Assembly (NCBI RefSeq): GCF_905147045.1
Contig: NC_065908.1
Span: 3,968,001 to 4,032,000, forward strand
Reading direction: 5' to 3'
DNA length: 64,000 nucleotides
Source of the DNA: Nymphalis io
Lineage: Eukaryota; Arthropoda; Insecta; Lepidoptera; Nymphalidae
The position numbers and the translations under genes are program-made. The notes beneath the pieces are model-generated. The model was not told the origin of the DNA. It saw nothing but the letters and a program-made list of their open reading frames with translations, and did no database searches. Below, piece after piece: positions 9,401 through 16,735 of the stretch (its first letter is position 1; every line of letters begins with the position of its first letter).

Positions 9401-10386
9401 AAGAGCTATCTAGCTAGCCTTCCTACAGACCTTGATGTCAGTAGAAAGTGCCGCGTCAAGATCCGTTCCGAAGGTTGTATGTCCCGTTGTACCAAACCCC
9501 GGTTCTGAGACAAGAGACGCGATGTTTCCGTCTTCCTCAGTCCATGCAAACCTCGCCTGCGGGTCCAGACCCTCGGAGAAGAAGCCATCACGAAACAAGC
9601 GCGGTACCTCAAGCTGATTATAAATATATATTAATATAGTATACAAAAAATTGTGACGTAGTATCTAATTCAATTCATATGATATATTAATTTTACTTTA
9701 TCTAATAGGCTTATGCGCGGCGCATGTATCGCCTCTTTTGTTTATTTATTTTTTGTATTAAAATAATCATATATGATTCGTGCTTGTATATTCTACGTAA
9801 CTGTATTATGTGTAACTACATATATCAGAAGCATGCCCGGACGTAAAACACGCGAAAGTTTAATCACTGTCAAATGAATGGAAATGGAACGCATACGAAG
9901 CCAATGAAAATTGAATAGTGTATGAAAATTAAACAATATATAAAATTAATTAAAAATTTTTTGGTTTGAATTAATTTTGATTATTCTTGTAACAAGTATT
10001 TTAATTTGCTTTTTAAAAGTTTTTAAGTCAAACGAATTTCGCCAACGATTTTCATATTTATCTCATCTAGTTGTTTATTAACTTTATATGAGTCGTCTGT
10101 GTGTAGTTTCTTATAAATGATACGTACTTCATTGCGACTCGAATTCGACAGTAAGGGCTCGTTTCCCAAATATTTCTTATCATATTTGTCAATTAAACAT
10201 ACTTCTCGAATACTGAAACATAAAAAAATCCCGAAAAATAAACGGAACCAAAAAATCAATTTGAAATTCAAAAAAATATTTAGTTAATTTTTTTTATTAA
10301 AAAAATAAATAAACATCGGACCTTATTATCTCATCTCCAGGGCGCATGAGGCTGCTCTCTTTTATTTCCTCATCAGAGAACATCAT
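371..10386 (-). CDS. Multi-exon C2H2 zinc-finger protein gene, 15 exons placed (3' end open)
   Basis: Probable sequence-specific DNA-binding protein acting in the nucleus. Exons on the minus strand (5' to 3'): 10386-10322, 10212-10128, 9613-9431, 9117-9012, 8583-8452, 7334-7171, 6411-6300, 5961-5852, 5581-5418, 5195-4895, 4806-4723, 4133-3977, 3520-3401, 1196-1113, then 450-371 or 996-755. Every intron is GT-AG and all junctions keep phase; the 15 exons sum to 1947 nt (649 codons). Five fingers lie at residues 188-208, 216-236, 244-264, 272-292 and 300-321, joined by short TGEKPY-like linkers (for example TNERPYR). The C-terminal third is serine/proline-rich with hydrophobic runs and no recognised domain. 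The gene runs past the left edge if exon 371-450 is used. I cannot name the orthologue. The finger exons are near certain; the first two exons and last exons are less so. Confidence 0.88.
755..996 (-). CDS. Candidate alternative last exon with a hydrophobic C-terminal segment
   Basis: After the acceptor CTTGATTTTACCAG, and using the phase-1 G of exon 14, 80 codons are open to TAG at 757-755, giving a 702-residue isoform. Residues about 668-685 (start NFLVIVINVIVITILSLL) form a single strongly hydrophobic stretch followed by a basic tail (RRFKDNRLKISRRYNKK). This would make the zinc-finger protein tail-anchored. No clear AATAAA signal is seen after the stop. It may be real alternative splicing, or a chance open frame in AT-rich DNA. 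Confidence 0.45.
1113..1196 (-). CDS. Zinc-finger gene exon 14
   Basis: The acceptor is GTATTCCAG and the donor is GTAAGA, residues 595-622. It reads RSYSPAPSSPLDLISLDLFE and then IGCIPL. The DL-rich short motif could be an interaction motif. It ends in phase 1, which fits both downstream candidates. Confidence 0.82.
1410..2997 (+). mobile_element. 5'-truncated non-LTR retrotransposon (CR1/Jockey type) with intact RT core
   Basis: An open frame runs to 2883. Retroelement similarity starts about 1414, after a T-run, so the endonuclease domain is missing. Counting from the first codon of that frame at 1333, the RT shows NYRPIAITS (76-84), motif A DISKAFDRV (148-156), GVPQGSVLSP (204-213) and the catalytic YADD (232-235). 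The C-terminal RLQRRAVRI and KKWNSLPAHVFPSSYN motifs are typical of CR1/Jockey ORF2. A short 3' UTR with ccactttccatcaggtgg and an A-run at 2985-2997 follows. It is antisense to the host gene inside the intron between exons 13 and 14. There are no internal stops, so insertion is probably recent. The clade is not certain. Confidence 0.9.
3401..3520 (-). CDS. Zinc-finger gene exon 13
   Basis: It begins after TTATTTTAG and ends at a perfect GTAAGT donor, residues 555-594. It contains a Ser/Pro-rich run followed by LEPLRRLDLNLNDHNTRTS. A LINE and AT-rich DNA fill the 2.2-kb intron to exon 14. Confidence 0.85.
3556..3848 (-). repeat. SINE-B, near full length
   Basis: It is in an intron of the zinc-finger gene (exons 12-13). 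The poly-A end is at the left (T-run at 3560) and the head, ggcggtagagctttgtgc, is at about 3848. It lacks one base in the ccatcaggtgg hairpin (ccacctatggtaag on +). Confidence 0.8.
3977..4133 (-). CDS. Zinc-finger gene exon 12
   Basis: The acceptor is TAAATACAG/GAAGTC and the donor is GTAAAT. It covers residues 503-554, with a Val-rich stretch (VQIRVPVVATVVPKIRPGG) and then a His-containing segment. It ends in phase 1 and joins exon 13 to make Gly. Confidence 0.85.
4429..4676 (+). repeat. SINE-A with internal deletion
   Basis: The tRNA-like head (gagatggcccagtggttaga) is followed directly by tgcttgacgg, losing about 75 bp including the B box. The 3' part to aggctgttactg is intact. It is in the intron between exons 11 and 12. 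Confidence 0.8.
4723..4806 (-). CDS. Zinc-finger gene exon 11
   Basis: It is 28 codons, phase 0 at both ends (acceptor TTTTTAG/ATG, donor GTGGAG), residues 475-502, beginning MLVPATAEDLKFGGKIVLN. Because it is symmetric in phase it could be skipped without a frameshift. Confidence 0.8.
4895..5195 (-). CDS. Zinc-finger gene exon 10
   Basis: It is the largest exon, 301 nt, residues 374-474. The acceptor is CGTTTTAAG and the donor is GTGAGG. It has Ser-rich and Trp-containing segments (for example DDLWNDSPWGSSGVIVDP) followed by a more ordered Leu/Val-rich part. No named domain is recognised; it may be an activation or protein-interaction region. Confidence 0.88.
5418..5581 (-). CDS. Zinc-finger gene exon 9
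   Basis: The acceptor chosen is TCTGAG/CAACAC, giving QH so that finger 5 closes as H316-x4-H321. An upstream AG (TTAG/AACCGG, exon end 5595) would break phase with exon 8. The rest (residues 322-373) is a Lys/Val-rich then Thr-rich linker. The donor GTGAGT is strong. Confidence 0.85.
5852..5961 (-). CDS. Zinc-finger gene exon 8, end of finger 4 and most of finger 5
   Basis: It provides H288/H292 of finger 4, linker TNERPYR, then C300/C303 and H316 of finger 5. It ends HKNK at a GTACTT donor in phase 0. The last zinc-binding histidine is missing from this exon and is supplied by exon 9. Confidence 0.95.
6300..6411 (-). CDS. Zinc-finger gene exon 7, finger 3 and most of finger 4
   Basis: It starts V246-C247, completing the Cys pair of finger 3 across the intron, with H260/H264, linker SDEKPYK, and C272/C275 of finger 4. 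The donor GTTTAT is weak but phase-correct (phase 1, Gly codon). Confidence 0.95.
6556..6715 (+). repeat. SINE-B, degenerate 3' half
   Basis: It matches gagtgagccagtgtaattac, the caatgccaatgtctatg region and the ccacttactatcaagtg hairpin, all diverged. It is intronic. Confidence 0.6.
6876..6972 (+). repeat. SINE-A head fragment
   Basis: It has A box gagatggcccagtggtaaga and B-box region attcaaaccagggcaagcac, then ends after catatgcttaatttg. It is intronic. Confidence 0.75.
7171..7334 (-). CDS. Zinc-finger gene exon 6, fingers 1-2 and start of finger 3
   Basis: After the acceptor CTTCACCAG it completes C191, then gives H204/H208 of finger 1, all of finger 2 (C216, C219, H232, H236) and C244 of finger 3. 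The linker TDERNFH is a diverged form of the classic linker; SAERPYA follows. The donor is GTATGA, phase 0. Confidence 0.95.
7440..7965. other. GC-rich island in intron 5, probable transposable-element fragment
   Basis: It has much higher GC than its surroundings, with overlapping ORFs on both strands (127 aa at 7568-7951 on +, 111 aa at 7594-7929 on -) and no recognisable protein. It ends at a T-run (7979). The composition and T-run suggest a retroelement piece, perhaps a 5' UTR or ORF1 region. It is not needed for the host protein because exons 5 and 6 join in phase across it. Confidence 0.4.
8452..8583 (-). CDS. Zinc-finger gene exon 5, start of finger 1
   Basis: It encodes a basic stretch (residues 148-187, ending near YVKRHGRTVKLWE) and then C188-G-I. 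The donor GTATGT splits the codon for the second zinc-binding cysteine (T/GC, C191). A closer-in GTATAT was rejected because it would delete that cysteine. The basic segment just before finger 1 could help DNA contact or nuclear import. Confidence 0.9.
8728..8797 (+). repeat. SINE-B fragment
   Basis: It matches ggcacaagggacataacatc, ccaaggttggtggcgcattg and the following bases with several changes. It is intronic, between exons 4 and 5. Confidence 0.55.
9012..9117 (-). CDS. Zinc-finger gene exon 4
   Basis: The acceptor is AATTTTTCAG/GAAGAC and the donor is GTATGA. It encodes residues 112-146, a Ser/Thr/Asn-rich linker (starts EDTSSSGYDITRNDLSLQSK). It ends in phase 1, and the next exon supplies GT to make Gly. 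Confidence 0.82.
9431..9613 (-). CDS. Zinc-finger gene exon 3
   Basis: It is 61 codons, phase 0 at both ends, with acceptor ATAATCAG/CTTGAG and donor GTCTGT (a valid GT but weak beyond it). It encodes residues 51-111, starting LEVPRLFRDGFFSEGLDPQ and rich in acidic, Gly and Thr residues. There is no internal Met, so an upstream coding exon is required, which supports exons 1-2. No domain is recognised. Confidence 0.8.
10023..10386 (-). CDS. Alternative two-exon small ORF (84 aa) if the exon 2 donor is not used
   Basis: Joining 10386-10322 to 10212-10023 without the GTACGT splice gives an 84-residue protein ending in TAA at 10025-10023. The extra 34 residues are charged and helix-like (KVNKQLDEINMKIVGEIRLT at the end). 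This could be a short isoform, a separate small gene just upstream of the zinc-finger gene, or chance read-through of an intron. I do not recognise the protein. An apparent signal-peptide ORF beginning at 10271 in the same frame reads through the polypyrimidine tract of the acceptor and is less likely. Confidence 0.35.
10128..10212 (-). CDS. Zinc-finger gene exon 2
   Basis: It follows a good acceptor (TTTTTTATGTTTCAG) and completes the split codon from exon 1 (AG+T, Ser). It encodes IREVCLIDKYDKKYLGNEPL and a Ser/Asn-rich end, and stops in phase 0 at the donor GTACGT. Phase 0 matches exon 3. The frame stays open past this donor to a TAA at 10023, so the exon could instead be terminal (see the separate entry). 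Confidence 0.5.
10322..10386 (-). CDS. Zinc-finger gene exon 1 (start codon)
   Basis: The start is ATG at 10386-10384, followed at once by a second ATG. Upstream sequence is AT-rich leader with no in-frame extension chosen. It encodes an acidic start (MMFSDEEIKESSLMRPGDEI) and ends in phase 2 at a weak donor, AG/GTCCGA. The phase matches exon 2 exactly. The exon is short, so assignment rests on phase and protein-like composition. Confidence 0.55.
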
Positions 10387-11480
10387 TTATTTTTTTATAA
10401 TTCAATTATTTTTCAACAAAAAACACACGATACACGTCAAACTTTCATTTTTCCACAACGTCGTCTATTGTTATGTTGGTCTCTATGGCCACGGATTCGA
10501 AATTTGTTTTGTTTTTTTTTTTCAAAAATTAAATGGCCATTGACCGCCTTTAAAATTTTATCCACAGATCAAATTTAAAATTTTGAGGTCAATGATCTAA
10601 ACATTTAATTATTTTTAAATATTAATAGTGAATATTTTTTAATAAACAGAATATGAAATGGATTAAATTTGTTTTTAAACATAATTTTTATTAATTGAAT
10701 TAACTTTTTTTGTTTAGAAGGCGGTTTAAGACGCGTAGGTAAAATAAAGACAGCCCTAAAATATTTTTAGGTATCATTTTATTATTTTCTATTATCTGTA
10801 ATTGAGCTTTAGAATTTAATTAAGCACGCAAAAGATAAATTACATGACTACAACTGAATTATAAGTTGAAATTTGTCAACAAACTATTCGTAAAGAAAAA
10901 AAAAAAACAAAACAATTATATTTCTATTATATATAATAAACAACATCTCATTTACTTTCCTGTCGTTACACGAACGAAGTCTCTTATGATTCTATCTGTT
11001 TTTATTGAAAATTATTGAGTTAGTCTGGGTTCAAGGATAAAAAGCAATTCTTTGAGTAAGTATATACCAAAGTGGTTTGTTAACTTCTAAGTGGTCTGCT
11101 CATTTCCAGCGCACTCAAAGGTGAAGTGTGCTTTGAGTTGCCAGTGTTTGATAGAATCGTAAGGATAAATAAAAAGTCCCTCTTAAACTTGAGTTTATGT
11201 ATCTATACAAGATACAGTTCGAGTTAATTTTTATTCCTTATTTTCACGAGTTAAATTTTTTTTTCTGTTATTAGTAATTAGCTTGTGATAATATTCTTGT
11301 AGCCAGTAACGTGTTTTGAGATTTTGTGTCCTGAGTATACTAAATTATGCTCTTTCAATTTTAGATAAATGACTTATTATATGGTTAATTTTTATGGCGA
11401 ATTAAGAATAGGTAGGTAACTAATATTGAGTTTTAGAGTGGGGAAAAGGCGAAAATACGTTTTTCCAGCGAGAAAAAAAG
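10387..11480. other. AT-rich upstream region of the zinc-finger gene
   Basis: It should contain the 5' UTR and promoter if exon 1 is right, but no TATA or Initiator can be picked with confidence. An imperfect inverted repeat lies at 10532-10596 (ccattgaccgcctttaaaatt and its diverged reverse complement aaattttgaggtcaatg). Nothing else is seen. Confidence 0.3.
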
Positions 11481-11632
11481 GTGGACGGGCAAATGGGTCA
11501 CCTGATGTTAAGTGGTCACCACCTATAGACATTGGCGGTTGTAAGAAATATTAGAAGTTTAGCGGTAGAATATCTGATGAGTATGAATACCTACTCAGAT
11601 TTGCACAAAGCTTTACCACCAAGTAAAGTTTC
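11476..11632 (-). repeat. SINE-B, short internally deleted copy
   Basis: The 3' end (gacgggcaaatgggtcacct) is followed, after ttggcggttgtaagaaat, directly by the tagcggtagaatatctgatg segment. About 120 bp of the middle is missing. Confidence 0.75.
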
Positions 11633-11745
11633 TCATTATTTTTAATGAAACATTGAATATTATCTTTGTGTTCCTGAGATGTCTAGAAATATTAGCTACC
11701 AATCGGGAATTTCTCACTAAGATACGATACTCAATACGAACTCTA

Positions 11746-11854
11746 ATCCATTGAGTTTAATTAGCGACTCAAGTCTCGTATATATATTAAAATCTCGGAT
11801 ATATATTAAAAGGATATCATATGAGACTTTGATCTCTAATTAAACTCAATGGAT
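11746..11854. repeat. Hairpin-forming inverted repeat (MITE-like)
   Basis: The arms 11746-11784 and 11819-11854 are near reverse complements (atccattgagtttaattag versus ctaattaaactcaatggat). The short loop holds a repeated atatatattaaaa. It could be a small foldback or MITE element; target-site duplication is not clear. Confidence 0.6.
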
Positions 11855-12293
11855 ATATTCATTCAAGAACATAAAATTCGCACTTGTCACGTCACGTCAC
11901 GTCAAAAGTTCAACTTTACATGCTTATATAATATACTAAAATCTTCTCTGAAACGCGAAGCATATTCCGGTATGAGTTTTATGTATATCGGTTTAGTAGT
12001 TTTTTTAATTAATTTTTATTACTTCCTATTATAAATATTTTTGGTATATCACAACATAAAATACATGTTAATTTGATACTGCAGCTGTATAACATACTAT
12101 AGTTATGTTAATATATATATATATTAATGGAATATAAATAGTTCTTATTATATTAATCACTTAAAAAATCAGACATACATAAACTAAGAATAAATAAGTT
12201 CGTATGCTTATAATAAGCGTAAAAAGTTAAAAACTTTTTATATTTCTATATAGTTACTAGAAGATTGTTCAGATGTAAATATAATTAAAATTA

Positions 12294-12424
12294 CATTCAT
12301 CCGACGAGATAAATTATAAACACGAATTAAGTACATAAAATCCCAGTAGTGTTTGTCCGGTTTTGAACCCGTCTCCGGTTTAGATTGACGTGTTCCAAGC
12401 ACTCCAGGCCACCTCGGCTCAAAC
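12294..12424 (-). repeat. SINE-A head fragment, diverged
   Basis: The reverse complement shows gccgaggtggcctggagtgc, the B-box-like ggttcaaaaccggacaaac and the acttaattcgtgtttataat region. Confidence 0.65.
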
Positions 12425-12491
12425 TATTGTGTATATTAAAAAATATGATTTCTATCTACTTTTGCGTCTGGTGAGGGGTTTTTTAATTTAA

Positions 12492-12702
12492 ATAGGTAGG
12501 TGGACTAGCAAATGGACCGACCGATTGTGCACACCACCATTATTGGGACTGTGATAAATATTAACCATGTCTTTCATCGCCAAGGTTAGTACCACTAGGT
12601 TGGGCACTAAGATGATATGTCCCATGTGTACTTACACTGCCTACACAAACTTTCAAACCAGATCACAAAGTATTGCTGTTTGGTGGTATAATCACGTGAT
12701 GT
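12492..12702 (-). repeat. SINE-B, diverged copy
   Basis: It matches the whole element from gtaggtggactagcaaatgg to gtattgctgtttggtggtat, with many substitutions, so it is an old copy. Confidence 0.65.
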
Positions 12703-14380
12703 GTTTGTTAGCTTGATAAAATAATCATACTAACATTCCAAATAAGTGTTGAGCATTTTGTAAAGAATAGCCGTGCCCATTAAAATAAGTCTGCATTATG
12801 AAAAGAATGTAATAAATTGTAATTTATATTATTATCATCTTTACTACAAAACGTGATTTTTGCTTTGTTTATTTTTATATTGTATATTTAAATATTTCGT
12901 ACTTTTATTATATAAAAATTATATTATTATTAGACAGTTGAGCACTGGATAGAGGCTCGCATTATTTGGTTTTTTAAAAAGTAAGAACGGAATTTTCTTG
13001 AGTTGTGAAATAAGTTGGTTGTTACCACTGTTGATATCGTATCGAGTTGCATTAAAATAATAAAATTGTTAATACGAAGAAAAGTGTTTAAATTTTAATA
13101 CCTTCGAAGTGAAAATATTTTACATGTGTGTGAGTGGTACATACCGAGATGGGCTACCCTAAAAAAGATCGAAATAAGCATCTTTCAGTTTTACTCAACT
13201 CCTCGAATACGATGTTTGTCTTTTTTTTTACGCTGTTTTGAATAACAAATATTTCACTTGAAATATATATTAATATACGAAGTTTTAATAAAGTTTCAAA
13301 ACGTGTTTAAAGCATAAGCTTATATTGGGTACTTAATGTCAGCGTGTCTCTCAGCGTCACGTTTTTGTTGCTATAATTGAACGCACGTTGTCACGCTTCG
13401 AATGTAAGATTATTGACATCAGAAATGCCTTTGTGACAAAAGGTATCTTAAATTGATTGAAATGCCAGCGGTCCATCGTATCGTGTGTTGATTCGGTTAG
13501 CTTTGTACAGCGTTTTACATGTAAGTATGTACCGAATATATGTGTGTGGTAAATAAATTTATAGTATTTTAGCTCCTTATGGAGTATCTACGTACGTTTA
13601 AAATATTTTTTAAATAATAATATACTTGATTATGAAAATAAAATGAGTATCGTACATACATTGGTTTATTAAAATTTGTAAAATATTTATTGACACTATA
13701 TAAGCCGATATAATTAATATAAATGTGACGAAAACTCGAACATCTTAATTATATTATTGTCTATTTAATAAAGTTAAATTATATGTACAAAAAATAAATG
13801 GAATGCCATCTATTAACTCCATTTAGAACTAAATCAGGTAATTGGTACGTAAGGATGTTGTAAATTTCTTTACAACGCCATCTAGTGTTTACAGTTAAAA
13901 TGACTTGGTGTCCGTAGGCGACAGGTCTGTGTTTTATGTAGTAACGTTGTTTTGCAAGTATTCGACAGATGGCGTATTGGAAGTAAAATACAACTGAAAC
14001 AACACAGTTTTTCCTTATCTTGATAGAGGGCTCTATTCTATTATGAAAGCAATGGTATGGTAATTTAAAAATAAACGTATGGAATTTTAAAATTATCTTG
14101 TAAATTGGCTGGAGTACGACGATAATTGCATAAGATGTCAAAAAAACCGGAAAGCTAGTCTTAGTGGTCAGTTAGTAAACTAATAGCGATATTACGATAT
14201 AAACCTTTTTTTAACCGTTTTTTTACCCGTGCTAACGATAAGCCGGAACGGGTAGCTAGATTAGTATATCCTACAATAAAAAAAAATGTCACAGACACTG
14301 TTTCGAGCAAAACATTTTAAAAGTTTGGTTAATAAAGTAAATATGTAGTATATATATTTCCTTATTATTAGAATATTATT
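12703..14380. other. AT-rich, no gene supported
   Basis: An open frame on the minus strand (14141-13779, 120 codons) has no recognised domain and low-complexity content. agatggcg-type octamers occur at both ends of it. I see no splice-linked coding structure. Confidence 0.3.
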
Positions 14381-14389
14381 ATATATCAA

Positions 14390-14600
14390 CGAAGGAGTAG
14401 GGAGCAGCGGTGGATATGAGGAGCAGAGGCATCACGGCCTTAAAGAGCGTATACTCTTTTTAAATCCAGAAATCAGCGCGGTGAATTTTTCATTGTTTGA
14501 TGTATGAAATAACGAAGAAAACTTTTACGATTATTTGTCCATGTCTAGAGAATTATTTGATTACTTCTGCAATGATAACATGATCGGACGATCAAAGCCA
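14390..14600 (+). pseudogene. PIF/Harbinger-like transposase remnant
   Basis: At 14481-14571 the frame reads VNFSLFDV, stop, NNEENFYDYLSMSRELFDYF. This resembles the N-terminal part of PIF/Harbinger transposases (EFH...L..ELR.DEEKFF.YFRMS...FD.LL). An internal stop and the absence of the rest show it is dead. The call rests on one short motif, so it is tentative. Confidence 0.5.
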
Positions 14601-14609
14601 TCGTACGAT

Positions 14610-14868
14610 CGTTATTAAGCTCATTCATTACGTCCCGTCAGCGCTTAGGCGTATGACGGCGTTTATAATGCACACGTTCTTCCCTCCCGATTTCAACATC
14701 CTAAGTCGAGGTCCGGCCTTACAGGAGGCACCCTTAGGATGTCCGTCTCTCTTGAGCCCCTCGTGTGGCTCCCAACATCCGGCTTAGTTCATCTCGCCCA
14801 CCCCGCCCGGTGACGCTGTAGAGGCCACTCTGGCGAACAGCAACTAGACAGTTCGCAAAAAAAAAGTT
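14610..14868 (+). mobile_element. GC-rich segment ending in poly-A, probable LINE 3' end
   Basis: The composition changes sharply to C/G-rich (cgcccaccccgcccggtgac and following) and ends with ttcgc plus an A-run at 14857-14865. This looks like a retroelement 3' UTR. No ORF is recognised. Confidence 0.45.
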
Positions 14869-15021
14869 ATTAAACATTGCCTGTGCCCCTGTGATGGCTT
14901 GTGTGCTTCAAGTAGGACAAACTGAAGAAATCTGTATATTTGCAGTCATCTTGCGACTAGAGCGCATCGTGTCATCGTATGATCCTTGCCAATTAGGACG
15001 ACGTCGAATGTAACAAAAATA

Positions 15022-15316
15022 TTTTATTTTTATAGTATAGGTAGGCGGACGAGCATATGGGTCACCTGATGGTAAGTGGACATCAACGCCCATAGACATT
15101 GGCATTGTAAGAAATGTTAACCATCGCTTACATCGCCAATGCGCCACCAACCTTGGGAACTAAGATTTTATGTCCGTTGTGCCTGTAATTACACTGGCTC
15201 ACAAATCCTTCAAACCGGAACACAACAATACTAAGTGCTGCTGTTTTGCGGTAGAATATCTGATTAGTGGGTGGTACCTACCGAGACGAGCTTGCACAAA
15301 TCCCTACCACCAGTAA
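15022..15316 (-). repeat. SINE-B, near full length
   Basis: It has the poly-A end at the left and head (tggtggtagggatttgtgc) at the right, with only scattered changes from other copies. Confidence 0.85.
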
Positions 15317-16137
15317 AACAAACATATTTATCTGAATTAGGATTAATAATGAATTCGAGATATTGGTTTCACGAATAACCTATATCTTTTTATTATCAGT
15401 AATTATTAGATAAAAAAAGTTATTGTGAGTGTACATTAGAGGATAAATATATGCTATCGCGGACTAGTATATTGTTTTGATGTATGTGCTAAGATTTAGT
15501 CAGCGTTAGCTATGTTAGCGTACGAAAACTGTTTTTTAACAAAACGTCGACATAGTTCGGACATTTTGACAAAAAATATATACAACACACATCCACGCTT
15601 AATGCAGTTTCTATTAGTGAAAACCGTATCAAAATCCGTTTCAAAGCTTAGAAGGAGTTAAAAGGAATTAGCCGAGATACAGTAGTATCGATTTAAATAA
15701 TAATAATAATCAATCGATATAGTATCGTAGTACGGTACAAGGATTAAGAATATATTATGTATTTTAAATTATAGAAGTTGACAAATATGAAAGTAAGCAT
15801 TATTAATAATCCGTAGAAAATGCTTAAAGCTTAATGACGCAAAGGAAAAAATACATCAAATAATTTCTCAGTAATAATTACCATAATACTCAAGTACTTA
15901 GAAATGATAAAATAATCGATAAGCTAACTTTTAAGGCCTTTGTAAGCTTCTAAAGGAATCTAATTAATCTACTTGGAGCAGTAATTACTGAAGGATCGGA
16001 ACAGTACACGACAGCGAACACTATTTACCACTGGCTAGGAGCTGTGGATTTACGCGCTTTTAATGTTTTACAGGTTTTCATATTGGTTTATAGTTACTGC
16101 TCCACTCCTTAGAATCGAAGCAATTTATATAGCCTAG
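15317..16137. other. AT-rich, no feature beyond short (AAT)n
   Basis: A short AAT run lies near 15700 beside paired atcgat motifs. No coding structure was found. Confidence 0.3.
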
Positions 16138-16735
16138 ATGATGATGGTGTCCTCCTGACCGATTTTGGCCACGGCGGCCAATCTCAAGAGAGATTAGCCA
16201 ACTGTGCAGGACAAAGTGGAAACGTGTGTTTGTAAATATATACTCTATTCTCTCACACTCATAGAGTCAAAGATCTTTATTAAATTTAGAAGCATCATAC
16301 TTACTTATTTATTGTCATAAATCTACCTCCGGTTCGGAAATAAACACCTCAGACCTTAGAAGAACCGGCAAATGAAACTCAACGGGTTGTATATATATAT
16401 CTCATCTTTTACAATCATAGGCAATTTAAACAATAGCAGAATAATATATATTTTTTACGATCGTTTCGTTCCCAAGGCACACCTTCATCAAAACACCAAT
16501 CATCTAAAACACAAGCGTTCCTTAACTATTCCTATAAATTTCACAATTTCAATTTTCAATTGAATATTTTTCATAATCCGATGGGATGGCAATCCGACAC
16601 GAGTGGAAAGAGTTCAGGCGCAGAATCAACGGCGTTACGTGATATCCCAGGCACGGGAATCCTCAACAGAAAAAAACCAATAACTTTTTATTGCCCTTAT
16701 ATCCAGCCACTAGATCAACGAGGTAGACATCCTTC
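16138..16735 (-). repeat. SINE-D, split by an insertion
   Basis: The 3' half is at 16138-16260 (ttggccacggcggccaatctc on +) and the 5' half at 16552-16735 (ccgatgggatggcaatccga through tagatcaacgaggtagac on +). The two halves join at cactcat/aatccgatg as in uninterrupted copies. Confidence 0.8.
16261..16551. mobile_element. Element inserted in SINE-D
   Basis: About 290 bp interrupts SINE-D. It contains a motif shared with other sites in the window (ctacctccggttcggaaa with agaagaaccggcaaatgaaa), also seen near 32500, 41231 and 59268. It appears to be a separate repeat family. The three bases cat occur on both sides and may be target duplication. Confidence 0.6.

Noticed and set aside
10023..10271. 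Secreted peptide with signal sequence starting at 10271
   Set aside because: The hydrophobic start is the polypyrimidine tract of the exon 2 acceptor; splicing from exon 1 fits phase better.
13779..14141. 120-residue minus-strand ORF
   Set aside because: No domain, AT-driven composition, no splice-linked exons.
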